Positions 1 to 8,072 of a DNA stretch of 32,613 bases are shown in pieces. Origin of the DNA: Oligoflexia bacterium (lineage in GTDB: Bacteria > Bdellovibrionota > UBA1018). Position numbers and translations under genes: made by a program. The stretch is taken from the NCBI GenBank assembly GCA_903881565.1, contig CAIRTR010000213.1, forward strand, positions 1 to 32,613. The letters run 5' to 3'. The notes under the pieces were generated by a model. It did not search any database. It was not told the origin of the DNA and saw only the letters and a list, made by a program, of their open reading frames with translations. Position 1 is the first letter of the stretch. Each line of letters begins with the position of its first letter.

Positions 1-290
1 CCCATTATGTGATCCGTCCGGAGTCTTACGAGATTATTTTGAACATCGATTATCTGCAGCGGAGTTTGATTGCGCAAATCAAACGCGGACTCAAACATAA
101 AGGGGTGGTGGTTTACGAAAATTACACGGTTGAGCAACTTCAGAACCCCGAGGGCAAAACGTTACGTCGTGATTTTGTGCTTAACAAAGGGGAGCTAAAA
201 GAACTTTTCAAGGAATTTGAAATTCTGGTTTATCGCGAGACTAATGACGGCAAAGATGCGCGGACGAGTCTAATTGCACGCAAACCTTAA
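1..290 (+). CDS. SAM-dependent methyltransferase, C-terminal part (5' truncated by window edge)
   Basis: The reading frame is open to the left edge: codons before the GTG at position 9 read H-Y-V, so the true start lies outside the window. The visible 95 or so residues resemble the C-terminal half of small class I SAM methyltransferases of the TehB/methyltransf_25 type. They contain a helix with IKRGLKHKGVVVYENY, which matches the usual R-x-LKPGG-xxxxE-x-Y strand after motif III, then a 'RDFVLNKGELKELFKEFEILVYRE' style segment (residue pattern L-x-x-GEL-x-x-LF) and a final strand ending SLIARKP. The SAM-binding glycine motif would lie in the missing part. The substrate cannot be told. It ends 18 bases before the chromate transporter and may share its transcript. 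Confidence 0.7.
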   Translation, partial: HYVIRPESYEIILNIDYLQRSLIAQIKRGLKHKGVVVYENYTVEQLQNPEGKTLRRDFVLNKGELKELFKEFEILVYRETNDGKDARTSLIARKP

Positions 291-308
291 CCTGATAACC
301 TAAATAAG

Positions 309-1502
309 ATGCAGAATTGGAAACCCGTTTTCGAAGTCGCGCGAGTATTTTTAAAAATTGGCTGTCTTGCCTTTGGTGGCCCGATTGCGGCGTTTGCGAT
401 GATGGAAGACGAGCTGGTAAAAAAAAGGGCCTGGGTTTCGCAAACGCGTTTCCTGGAAATCGTCGCTATCGGAAAACTTTTGCCGGGCCCCATCGCGACT
501 GAAGTGGCCATTTTCCTGGGGCGAGACCGTGCGGGGAATTGGGGCGGAGTGTTTGCCGGTGTGTGTTTTATTCTCCCGGCGTTTCTCCTTGTTTTGGCGG
601 CGAGCATTGCTTACGTCCATTTTGGAGGAGTGCCGCAGAATCTGCCCTTTTTTCAAGGCCTGCAAGTGGGGGCGTTGGTTGCCATCGCCGTTTCAGTTTT
701 TTCGTTGGGCGCGCCTTTTTGGAAGCGGCCTCGGATGTGGGTCGTTGCTGCTTTAGCGGGAGTGGTCGTGTTTTCGCATCCGCTGTGGGAGCCTTTGGTG
801 ATTATCTTTTTGGGTGTGGCAGGGGTCGCTTTTTCAGAGCTTAAGAGTGCGGGGATTGGCGGGAGCGGCGGCGGGCCTAGGAAGATGCCGGCGTTTTTTG
901 TTTTGGGCGGGCTTACAAGCGGGGCGGCGTTGCCCTTGGTTCTGCCCACTTTAGGCGCATTATTATGGGTGTGTTTCAAAGGGGGCGCGTTTTTGTTTGG
1001 AAGTGGCTTGGCGATTGTTCCCATGCTTGAGGCGGAGGTCGTGCAGAGATTTCATTGGCTCACGCACTCGGAGTTTTTGGATGGCATCGCCATTGGGCAG
1101 CTCACGCCCGGGCCACTTTTGATGACGGTGACGTTTGTGGGTTATAAAGTTGCCGGATTGGCAGGCGCCTGCCTTGCGACGTTTGGGATATTTTTTCCGG
1201 CGTTTGTTTTGGTTTTGGGGATTTTGCCTCTGGTTTCGAGGTGGCTCTCGGCTGGGGTCGGAGCCCGGCGTGCCGCGGAATTTTCACAGTGGACGATATA
1301 CGCCGTGTTGGGCGCGATTTTTTCTGCGACACTCACGCTCGGCCGCATAACTTTGGTGACGCCGGCTTTGGGGTGGAGTTTTGCTTTGACGTTTGTGCTG
1401 GGCTTTTTATTTTCTTTTCGAAGGCGCGTGTTGCCCGTGTGGAGTTTGCTGCCGATTGCGGGGGCGGTGGCGGTGGTGTTGAGTTGGGGTTTGGGAGGGT
1501 GA
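309..1502 (+). CDS. chrA: ChrA-type chromate transporter (CHR family), two-domain form
   Basis: This 397-residue, very hydrophobic protein has the duplicated layout of long-chain CHR transporters. The N-terminal half carries FGGP (residues 22-25) and LLPGP (58-61); the C-terminal half repeats the pattern as FGSGLAIVPM (230-239) and QLTPGP (264-269). The two halves are joined by a Gly/Lys-rich linker near 178-195. Family members move chromate out of the cytoplasm, probably by proton exchange; some members act on other oxyanions, so the substrate is inferred from the family only. The ATG at 309 has no convincing ribosome-binding site but gives a normal N-terminus. The stop overlaps the GTG of the next gene (GTGA), which suggests coupling to the now broken methyltransferase. 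No chromate-responsive regulator is present nearby. Confidence 0.9.
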   Translation: MQNWKPVFEVARVFLKIGCLAFGGPIAAFAMMEDELVKKRAWVSQTRFLEIVAIGKLLPGPIATEVAIFLGRDRAGNWGGVFAGVCFILPAFLLVLAASIAYVHFGGVPQNLPFFQGLQVGALVAIAVSVFSLGAPFWKRPRMWVVAALAGVVVFSHPLWEPLVIIFLGVAGVAFSELKSAGIGGSGGGPRKMPAFFVLGGLTSGAALPLVLPTLGALLWVCFKGGAFLFGSGLAIVPMLEAEVVQRFHWLTHSEFLDGIAIGQLTPGPLLMTVTFVGYKVAGLAGACLATFGIFFPAFVLVLGILPLVSRWLSAGVGARRAAEFSQWTIYAVLGAIFSATLTLGRITLVTPALGWSFALTFVLGFLFSFRRRVLPVWSLLPIAGAVAVVLSWGLGG

Positions 1503-2080
1503 GGCTAAGTCATTTTTCGCCTGCTGCGGTTGAGAATTATGTTAAATATCGTCCCGGGTATCCGTCGGAGTTGCTGCGAGTACTTGGCAGTGAGCTAGGA
1601 CTTGCTCCAAGTTGGGTCCTTGCGGATATCGGCTCGGGCACGGGAATTCTTTCAAAACTTTTTCTGGATGCGGGCCATGCTGTTTTGGGTGTCGAGCCTG
1701 ATGTGAATATGCGCCGAGCAGGGGAGAGAGTGCTTGGGGCCTATAAAGGTTTTAGTAGTGTTGGGGGTGTGGCAGAAGCTACGGGCCTTGCGAGTCGCAG
1801 TGTTGATTTGATCACGGTCGGTCAGGCTCTTCATTGGTTTAAGACCGATTAAGCGAGACATGAGTTTTTTGGAAGAGAATATTCTTATCGCGCTTTAGCC
1901 CATCACCATCAATTAGACTGGGAGAGTTTCGCGGGCTTGCATCTTTCCGGGAGTGAAGTGCCAGGTTACGGGGAGTCTGGACATGAAGAGGCGGTTTGGG
2001 ATTTTGTCGCGGTAGGGCGCTCAGCCTGTATCGAGTCAGGCGATTTGTGTAAGTTGATGATATTATGCAGTAATAATTAA
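1499..2080 (+). pseudogene. SAM-dependent methyltransferase remnant (premature stop and internal deletion)
   Basis: The GTG at 1499 overlaps the chrA stop. The frame opens with FSPAAVENYVKYRPGYP and a SAM motif I, ADIGSGTGILSKLF, then a GVEPD strand (motif II) and the ALHWF motif typical of YcgJ-like methyltransferases. A TAA at 1850-1852 then interrupts the frame, but the same frame continues: ARHEF (the usual 'AR-x-EF' helix after HWF) runs directly into FGREYSYRALAHHHQLDWES and GSEVPGYGESGHEE. In intact relatives those segments are separated by about 60 residues holding the LKPGG motif. So there is both a nonsense codon and an in-frame internal deletion, and the C-terminus is also shortened, ending at a TAA at 2078-2080. 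The protein is almost certainly inactive. It could in principle make a 117-residue fragment. Confidence 0.75.
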
Positions 2081-2086
2081 ATTCAG

Positions 2087-2104
2087 GACTCGCTTTCGCG
2101 GGTC
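2087..2104 (-). terminator. Possible terminator hairpin 3' of the transglutaminase-like gene
   Basis: The plus strand reads GACTCGC-TTTC-GCGGGTC, a seven-pair stem with one G-T wobble and a four-base loop. On the minus strand the loop becomes GAAA, a GNRA tetraloop. It lies about 85 bases past the stop codon of the minus-strand gene ending at 2190. There is no clean T-run after it on that strand, only an AT-rich stretch further on, so a rho-independent role is uncertain. Confidence 0.25.
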
Positions 2105-2189
2105 TTCGACGTTTGACTGATACATACGCGTATGGTGCATATGGGGCTTGAAGAACTCATTCGAAAAGCCGCATATCAACGGCTGTCTT

Positions 2190-3713
2190 CTAATCCCCTG
2201 GCCTCGCCGTCGGCCTCGGACGCGGAGGCGTCGTTGAAGTCGGTGTCGGAATCGGTGTCGGAATCGGGACCACAGTCGGAGTTGCCGTAGGCGTTGCCGT
2301 AGGCGTAACTGTGGGAGTCACAGTCGGTGTCGGAACCGGTATCGAGCTCGGATTGGGCCTAGGAGTGGTTGTGGGCCTCGTTGACGGCGAAGTCGTGGGA
2401 TGTGGACTTGGTCTTGGCGCCGGTTCCACCGGAGCAGGCCTGACACTTGGGTCATCCGCGCCGCCTGGAACAAGCAAGTGCTTTTTGATCCACTCAATAT
2501 CAACGTAAGGGTTTGCGTAGTCGGTGGGCTTTTGCACTGAATAGGCGACCCACATATAATCAGGCCAAGCATCCGCATAATAGCTATCGCCCATCTTCCA
2601 AGCGCCACCCACGAGATAGTCCCCTTGCCGGGTTACAATCACATCTCCGCTTGATTTCACTTTTCCGTCACTCCCAAATTCGACGGGGCCATCGAGCCAA
2701 AGCTCCATTTTGAGTGTGCGTGACTGCACGGCTTCGTTGTCTTCAAATATAAATGGAGGGGTGAGGACATCGGCTAGCACATCGTCTCTCATCCACCAAA
2801 TCGTTGAGGTCATGAGAATGCGATAGACCCCTGGTGCGTTGGGTGCGGCCCCGAGATAGTCGGCGGGTTTGGGGTATTCGAAACGATAGCCTGCCAGGGG
2901 CTGATTCCACACTTGCTCACCCGTATAGCGATCCACAAGCACCGCTTGTTTGAGTCGGCCCATGAAGTTGGTGAGGATCATGAAGTATTGACCAGGGGCC
3001 ACGTCATTGTATTTGGGGCCGCCGTAGTCGTTGCCGTATTCGACTCGCGTGCCAAAGAAATCAATACTCGCTTCCATCGCGGCTTCCGTAAGCAGGGCCT
3101 TGATATCGCCGGATCCGAATGTGATTCCGTTTACTTTTGCAGAAGTTCGCGGCTCCGGAAAAAGTGCGGCTGCGGCAGTCCAACCATTACAGTGTCCGAC
3201 CCAGCCTTGCAGGTCTTTGAGTCCGCTGCCATGATTTGTAACTTCCCAGGCTTGAGCACGAGTGGTCCCGCCGCGAGCGGCGTCGTATTTTCCTGCGGGA
3301 CTTCCGCCTGAACTGTAGGTTGCTGTGGCGATTCCGTTACTCGTATAGGGCCACCAGTATCCGGCCCAAGGAGTGGGGATCGCCTGGCCTTGCGCAAAGC
3401 GATTAATCAGGGAGGCAAAATTTTTCTCGCCGCGGAACTCAATGCCTTCAAAATTCGGATACGGATATTCGGGAGTAGCTTCTGTGGGCTGCTCAGTTGG
3501 AGTTTCAGGGGAGGGCGTTTCATTTTCCTCGGGCGGAGCTGTTGGCTCAGAGTGAGTGAGATCGGGAGTGCCTGGCCGCTGAGGTGCTGCCGGCGTGTTG
3601 CCTGTGTTTTTGAGGGGCGTGGGGCTAATCGCTTTGCTGCAGGAAAAAATAAAGAGCGCACTGAAAATCAGGGCGTAGGTCTTTTGAAATTTCTTTTCGA
3701 TTGAGGTTTTCAT
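2190..3713 (-). CDS. Lipoprotein of the GP42/Pep-13 transglutaminase-elicitor type
   Basis: This 507-residue protein begins with a lipoprotein signal (hydrophobic segment 13-24, lipobox I-F-S-C25). A Pro/Thr/Glu-rich linker spans about 30-90. The central domain (about 95-415) contains LQGWVGHCNGWTAAAALFPEP with a candidate catalytic Cys at 175, as in the Phytophthora GP42 transglutaminase family (TGase elicitor), and then VWNQPLAGYRFEY at 268-280, closely matching the Pep-13 elicitor motif of GP42 (VWNQPVRGFKVYE). GP42 enzymes are calcium-dependent and cross-link glutamine to lysine side chains. Activity here is inferred. The tail, 420-507, is Pro/Thr/Arg-rich repeats and is probably an extended surface spacer. 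The ATG overlaps the stop of the upstream gene by four bases, so the two are coupled. The protein should sit on the outer or inner membrane. Confidence 0.72.
   Translation of the reverse strand: MKTSIEKKFQKTYALIFSALFIFSCSKAISPTPLKNTGNTPAAPQRPGTPDLTHSEPTAPPEENETPSPETPTEQPTEATPEYPYPNFEGIEFRGEKNFASLINRFAQGQAIPTPWAGYWWPYTSNGIATATYSSGGSPAGKYDAARGGTTRAQAWEVTNHGSGLKDLQGWVGHCNGWTAAAALFPEPRTSAKVNGITFGSGDIKALLTEAAMEASIDFFGTRVEYGNDYGGPKYNDVAPGQYFMILTNFMGRLKQAVLVDRYTGEQVWNQPLAGYRFEYPKPADYLGAAPNAPGVYRILMTSTIWWMRDDVLADVLTPPFIFEDNEAVQSRTLKMELWLDGPVEFGSDGKVKSSGDVIVTRQGDYLVGGAWKMGDSYYADAWPDYMWVAYSVQKPTDYANPYVDIEWIKKHLLVPGGADDPSVRPAPVEPAPRPSPHPTTSPSTRPTTTPRPNPSSIPVPTPTVTPTVTPTATPTATPTVVPIPTPIPTPTSTTPPRPRPTARPGD
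2235..2339 (-). repeat. Low-complexity Pro-Thr repeat tract inside the lipoprotein gene
   Basis: Imperfect six-base units (plus-strand cores such as GGAGTC, GGTGTC, GCCGTAGGCGTT) encode PTPTVTPTVTPTATPTATPT and similar dipeptide repeats at residues 459-493 of the transglutaminase-like lipoprotein. The unit length is a multiple of three, so gain or loss of units changes the length of the C-terminal tail without shifting the frame. Confidence 0.7.
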
Positions 3714-4546
3714 TGTTTTTGATCCTCATGCAGCAAAATGGCGATGCCGTTGGGAGTGTGAAGAACGGTGGGCCAGGGTTCATTTTTCATCCAAAAAGCG
3801 CGGATTGGCCGGCCAAAGAAGTCATCTTGCTCCATCCATGCGCCCTTCTTCTCGGAAAACTCAAAACGAAATGTGGCGCGCAGAGCGAGGAGTGTTTCTT
3901 GAATTTTTTTCGGCAGCCGTAGCTTCACTGAACTTTCTGGAGATTGCATCGGCATCGCAGAAGAGAGATCCATCGCATCAAGCGGATAAAATTCCAAGGG
4001 TGTGACGCCGGAGCGAATTCCTTCTGGCGATACAGGCGTGAGGTGAGAGTGACCCAAGAAAACGTACTGCTTTTTGATTTCTCGAAGATGCTCATCTAAA
4101 GTGAGTTCCAAGCTTTGAACGGCGGGGTCAGGAACGGGCTGATTCTTGATGCTCATTTGGGTTACGCGAAGTCTGATCTGCGGCGGACCTGTGTCGTGAC
4201 TTGATTCGGGCAAAACTTCATAATGAAACAGTCCAAGGGTTCCGATCGGGTCGCTCTCGTCGTGACGCAGTGAGTTATTGCGCCGAAAGTCCGTGATAAT
4301 CCGTTCACTCCAAGCAAGAACCCACCACGTTTGGCCTGGGCGATAGAGCTTTGAATTCGACGAACTCCCTAAATTCTGTTCTAAAAATCGGTCCTGACCG
4401 TGTTTTTCGTGCTGAACTTTTCGTTCTGCAATCTTCAGTGCAAGGTCATAATCTCGTTCTGCAAGGGAGGCTGGACCCGAGCGTGGAAGAACGACGGCGG
4501 CAATCAGGCAAACGGTCACGACAAAAGCCAGTGTTGAAGATTTCAT
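3710..4546 (-). CDS. Exported or membrane-anchored protein of unknown function, coupled to the transglutaminase-like gene
   Basis: I chose the ATG at 4546 because a strong Shine-Dalgarno sequence (GGAGGGGG) lies about nine bases before it; an in-frame ATG at 4576 would add ten basic residues and lacks such a site. The 278-residue product starts MKSSTLAFVVTVCLIAAVVL, an N-terminal membrane anchor or signal peptide, followed by a soluble domain without cysteines or motifs I recognise. It includes YRPGQTWWVLAWSERIITDF and a later strand-rich region with LTPVSPEGIRSGVTPLEFYPLD. Its stop overlaps the start of the lipoprotein gene downstream (ATGA), so the two proteins are probably made together. 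An accessory, substrate or inhibitor role for the transglutaminase-like protein is possible but only a guess from position. Confidence 0.7.
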   Translation of the reverse strand: MKSSTLAFVVTVCLIAAVVLPRSGPASLAERDYDLALKIAERKVQHEKHGQDRFLEQNLGSSSNSKLYRPGQTWWVLAWSERIITDFRRNNSLRHDESDPIGTLGLFHYEVLPESSHDTGPPQIRLRVTQMSIKNQPVPDPAVQSLELTLDEHLREIKKQYVFLGHSHLTPVSPEGIRSGVTPLEFYPLDAMDLSSAMPMQSPESSVKLRLPKKIQETLLALRATFRFEFSEKKGAWMEQDDFFGRPIRAFWMKNEPWPTVLHTPNGIAILLHEDQKQ

Positions 4547-4658
4547 CAGTATTTTCCCCCTCCGCACACGAATCATAATTGCCCCCGTTTGAACTTCTAC
4601 ACACGGGTGGGAAATGCGTGAGCAAGGGATGTGCCGAAAATATTTTTCAAAAAAGTCC

Positions 4659-4687
4659 TTGTCGACTGCAAAGATTCGGATTATAAC
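4659..4687 (+). promoter_or_regulatory. Candidate sigma-70 promoter for the 4749 gene cluster
   Basis: TTGTCG (4659-4664) and TATAAC (4682-4687) are separated by exactly 17 bases, and the region just upstream is rich in A and T. The expected start point near 4694 would give a leader of about 55 bases ending in the strong ribosome-binding site AAAGGGGGA before the ATG at 4749. It faces the plus-strand run of genes and lies in the 172-base gap between divergent genes, where no other feature was seen. Confidence 0.5.
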
Positions 4688-4748
4688 GCCCAGCGAAACA
4701 AATAAAAACTTTGTTCAATTAACAAATCCATAAAGGGGGATTTTACCT

Positions 4749-5543
4749 ATGAAAAAATTTATCATGATGTGTTCAATGTTAGCTGCTTTCGGCTTTGCCG
4801 CAAGCGTGAAGGCCGATGATGATTCGGCGCGTGAAAAAATGGAAGCAGGCCGCGACCTCTATGCTCAACGGGGCGATCTGAGCAAGAATGACCAGGCGAT
4901 TGCGACCCTCAATGAAGCTGCAGGACTTGTTGAGAGCGATGACGATCTTAAATACGAAATTCTGATCTTGGAATCCCGCGCAGTTTATTGGAAGGGCAAC
5001 AACCAAACCGATAAAGATCAGAAGAAGGCCACTCACGATCAAGCGATGACTTTGTGCAAAGCTGCGATGGCTTTGAACGACGACTACGCTGATGCTCACT
5101 ACTTCTACGGAATCAATCTTGCTCGTTGGGCTGAAGCCAACGGCGTGATCTCCTCACTCTTCCGCAAAGACGAACTCATGAAGACGATGGCCGATGCTAT
5201 GGATCGCAACACCTTGGCTGGCGCTGCTGGCGAGACGATCGACGGTTATGGTCCTCATCGCACTTTGGGCCGCGTTTATTTCAAACTCCCTGGCTTTGCC
5301 GGCGGTTCAAACGACAAGTCGGTAAAGGAACTCGACAAGGCTTATGCGAATGCGCCTACTCTCGCTTTGAACGCTGTTTATCTTGCTGAAACGCTTGCGG
5401 ACGGAAACAAAGATCAGAAGGCTCGCGCTCGCGATATTCTCGATCAGCTTCTTTCGAAAGATGCTTCGACGTTGAACCCTGACCGTGTTCCAGAAACACA
5501 ACAGGAATTCAATGATGCCCGCGCTATTCGCAAAGGCCTCTAA
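4749..5543 (+). CDS. Exported TPR-like protein resembling the TatT family
   Basis: The 264-residue product has a clear signal peptide, MKKFIMMCSMLAAFGFAASVKA, cleaved before DDD. The mature part is helical with TPR-like spacing. AHYFYGINLARWAEANG (about 116-132) and GPHRTLGRVYFKLPGFAGG (168-186), followed by a KAYANAPTLALNAVYLAETL helix pair, match the pattern of TatT, the TPR periplasmic component of certain TRAP transporters (typically HYWLA-N-L-G-WAE and GPHR-LGR-Y--LPG--GGD). No TRAP permease genes are in the window, so a scaffold role is more likely than transport. AAAGGGGGA precedes the ATG. It leads a set with an outer-membrane barrel and a lipoprotein at gaps of about 40 bases, which suggests one envelope assembly. 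Confidence 0.75.
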   Translation: MKKFIMMCSMLAAFGFAASVKADDDSAREKMEAGRDLYAQRGDLSKNDQAIATLNEAAGLVESDDDLKYEILILESRAVYWKGNNQTDKDQKKATHDQAMTLCKAAMALNDDYADAHYFYGINLARWAEANGVISSLFRKDELMKTMADAMDRNTLAGAAGETIDGYGPHRTLGRVYFKLPGFAGGSNDKSVKELDKAYANAPTLALNAVYLAETLADGNKDQKARARDILDQLLSKDASTLNPDRVPETQQEFNDARAIRKGL

Positions 5544-5586
5544 GAATTAAGAATAACCGCGAAATACGAAAGGACTGGGAAGACTT

Positions 5587-6861
5587 ATGAAAACCAATGT
5601 AAAATGTCAGTGGATCGTCATGTGTGCATTCAGTGTGATCGGCTTGGTCACCTTGGCTGATGCCTCCGATATCAAAGCCCCCTTTGAACTCGAGTCTTCC
5701 CAGGTCCTTCCTCGCGGAATTCGTAACCCTCGTTTTAAGAATCTCTTCATGCAAGTGGATTCAAAATATAACGGCCTTGGGGTTGTTGAGCCTCTCGGCC
5801 AAAAACTTAATAAGGTGGTAAGCTGGAACGATATCGTTGCCGCTCAACCTGATGCGACTCAACAAGCTTCGGTCGAAGGCTTGATCAAACAAGCTGGAAT
5901 CGATCGCGGCGGTTCACCAGGATCCACCTCTGGACAAGTCAACACCTATGCCAACATCAAAGTCCCCGTTCTCGCGATGGGCGTGACCGAGAATCTGACG
6001 ATCGCCATTGCGGTCCCAGTAATGAAAGTAGACGTGAGTGCTGACACGGGATTTATTTCTGCAGAAGATGGTAAGAAGTTTGTCGATGCAGCAGGCAGCG
6101 CCTCAGGCCCCGTAAAGGCCGACGAAGCGGCAGTCAAATTAAACGATGCTGTCAATCAAAAGCTCACCCGCTTGGGTTATGAGCGCATCGGAAACATGAC
6201 GATTTCTAATATCGGCGATGTGAAGCTTGTAAATAAATATAATGTGATCAAGAGTGACTGGAATTCATTAAGCGTAAAAGCAGACGTTACTTTTCCTACT
6301 GGAAAGAAGCCTAATCCCGATCGCGCTTTGGATGTTCCTACCGGTGATGGCCAATATGATGTGGGCTTGGGCGCAATTTATGATCGCAAGATCTTGACCC
6401 AAGACCTTCGTTGGAACGTTTTTGGTGGCTACACCATGCAGCTTGCCGATACGCTTGAAAAAAGGTTGCCGACTTCACCTACTGACTCACTGTCTGCAGA
6501 TAAAGAGATGCTCCGCCGTAACTTGGGCGATCAAATCGTAACCGGAACCTCTTTGAGCTATACCGTTCCACGGATCGGAATGACTTTTGGCGCTGGTTAC
6601 AACTTTCAGTATCAGACGCGTACGTCCTATCAAGGCGATGTAGCTGCAAATGTTGAACGTTATCGTTGGTTGGAAGACGATGCGCCGTTGCAGGCTTTGC
6701 ATAGTGCGACAGTGATGACAGGCTTCTCGACTGTGGATTGGTACAAACAGAAGAAGTTCAAATTGCCCTTCCAGGCAAATTTGGCTTATAGCCATCCTTT
6801 GCTGGGCCGTAACGTCACGACGAACGACGTGCTGGCTGGTGAATTGGTTTTGTTTTTCTAA
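5587..6861 (+). CDS. Outer-membrane beta-barrel protein, unknown function
   Basis: This 424-residue protein has an N-terminal signal (hydrophobic 8-24, cleavage near ADA/SDI) and ends in the strand AGELVLFF, whose terminal Phe is the usual BAM recognition signature of outer-membrane barrels. The body is a string of amphipathic strands such as LSVKADVTFPTGK, YDVGLGAIYDRKIL, RWNVFGGYTMQL and MTFGAGYNFQYQTRT. The PTGKKPNPD and GDGQYDVGLG patterns recall the Phenol_MetA_deg/transporter-like barrels (PF13557 type), but I cannot assign a substrate. GGGAAG precedes the ATG. It lies between the TatT-like protein and a lipoprotein. Residues 85-200 are Asn/Asp/Ala-rich and may form a periplasmic or extracellular insertion. 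Confidence 0.7.
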   Translation: MKTNVKCQWIVMCAFSVIGLVTLADASDIKAPFELESSQVLPRGIRNPRFKNLFMQVDSKYNGLGVVEPLGQKLNKVVSWNDIVAAQPDATQQASVEGLIKQAGIDRGGSPGSTSGQVNTYANIKVPVLAMGVTENLTIAIAVPVMKVDVSADTGFISAEDGKKFVDAAGSASGPVKADEAAVKLNDAVNQKLTRLGYERIGNMTISNIGDVKLVNKYNVIKSDWNSLSVKADVTFPTGKKPNPDRALDVPTGDGQYDVGLGAIYDRKILTQDLRWNVFGGYTMQLADTLEKRLPTSPTDSLSADKEMLRRNLGDQIVTGTSLSYTVPRIGMTFGAGYNFQYQTRTSYQGDVAANVERYRWLEDDAPLQALHSATVMTGFSTVDWYKQKKFKLPFQANLAYSHPLLGRNVTTNDVLAGELVLFF

Positions 6862-6899
6862 GAATATTATACCTAGAAAATTATTAAGGAACAAAATTT

Positions 6900-8072
6900 A
6901 TGAAAACTAAAATGAATCAAGTTTTTGCTCTAGCAATCGTTGCTCTGCCCCTTGCTTTCATGGTGAGTGGTTGTGAAGTTAAGCCCGCTGTTGCCGTGCG
7001 ATCGGAAGTTGCTCCTACCGTGGCTCCAGATAATTTTGAAGCGGCCTCGGTTAAAACCTCCAAAGTCACGATGTTTTTGTGGCGCGATGACGTGACTCCC
7101 GATCAGGTGAATGAAGTTCTTTCGAATTCTGACGAGATTGATACCAAGAGTTTAAAGCAAGCTCATTTGAAAAAGGATAAAGAGGCTTGCACGGAGCGTT
7201 TGAATCGCCGGTTTGGAAAATTTAAGGATCTTGAAATAAACCAGGCGGATTTTGTGGAGTTGCGAAACAAAGTGGCCGCGACTAAAGCTGAGTTAGAAGT
7301 TGCGCAAAAAGATGCAGATGAGGTTGAAGCGCCTATGCGAGCGGCTTTTCCTGAAGATTTGGATGCGGCATGCAAGAAGAGTGGCCCTAAAGATTCAAAT
7401 TATGCCACTTGCAAAAAATACAAGGCTCTAGACAAACAGCTAGGGTACAAAACAAAAAAAGGGAAAGCTGAACGACTCAAGAATATCACCTTGGCAAATG
7501 ACCAGAAGACTCTTGATGAACCCATGGATAAGATTCGCGCCGCCGGTTTGGAAAATGAGGTTGAAGAATGGTTGGGTGGCAGTGCGGCTGCTGAAGTCAC
7601 CAAGATTCAACAGGATTTCGATCTATTGGGTTCTGAGATAGCGGATGCGTCTTCTCGAGTTGATGATCGCGTTTGGCTGTTTCAAGCCAAGCCAAAGACT
7701 TTTTCTCTGAAGTTAAATGAAGATGGCACTTTCAGCGCTGAGATAACAGACTGGGATCTGTCCAATATCAAGGATGAAACGCTTAAGGCTCAGGAACCGT
7801 CCGTAGTGCAGACGTTCAGTACTGAGAATGGTAAAATTGGCCCGATTTCATATACTCCTCGTGGCGCAATTTTCAAGTTTGATGTTACGACCAGTGGTGC
7901 AACTTATGGCTTCAAGCTTTGGCGCTCTAAGTATGAACTGAGTAAAGTTGACGGGACTGTTATTTTCTATCAAGGCGAAATCACCCGTACTTCTCTCGAA
8001 GCTGACGGCAGCACCAAGGTTCGTCGTGGCTCCATCAAATTGGAAGTAACCAACAACGAGAATCTGAATTAG
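6900..8072 (+). CDS. Lipoprotein with a charged helical region, unknown function
   Basis: The N-terminus MKTKMNQVFALAIVALPLAFMVSGC has a clean lipobox (V-S-G-C25). Residues about 95-245 are very rich in Lys, Glu and Asp (for example KVAATKAELEVAQKDADEVE) and probably form coiled coil; three cysteines (near KEACTERL, DAACKKSG and YATCKKYK) may pair. The C-terminal 150 residues look beta-rich, with FSLKLNEDGTFSAEITDWDL and TSGATYGFKLWRSKYELSK. I do not recognise the family. The ATG follows AAGGA. Its stop shares a base with the GTG of the RDD gene (TAGTG), so the envelope set runs without a break into the following genes. Confidence 0.7.
   Translation: MKTKMNQVFALAIVALPLAFMVSGCEVKPAVAVRSEVAPTVAPDNFEAASVKTSKVTMFLWRDDVTPDQVNEVLSNSDEIDTKSLKQAHLKKDKEACTERLNRRFGKFKDLEINQADFVELRNKVAATKAELEVAQKDADEVEAPMRAAFPEDLDAACKKSGPKDSNYATCKKYKALDKQLGYKTKKGKAERLKNITLANDQKTLDEPMDKIRAAGLENEVEEWLGGSAAAEVTKIQQDFDLLGSEIADASSRVDDRVWLFQAKPKTFSLKLNEDGTFSAEITDWDLSNIKDETLKAQEPSVVQTFSTENGKIGPISYTPRGAIFKFDVTTSGATYGFKLWRSKYELSKVDGTVIFYQGEITRTSLEADGSTKVRRGSIKLEVTNNENLN

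Noticed and set aside
2235-2339. Repeat tract considered as a CRISPR-like or mobile repeat
   Set aside because: The units are six bases, in frame and encode Pro-Thr dipeptides; there are no spacers.
2311-2508. Gly/Val-repeat plus-strand open frame
   Set aside because: Antisense of the Pro-Thr repeat tail of the transglutaminase-like lipoprotein; no start context.
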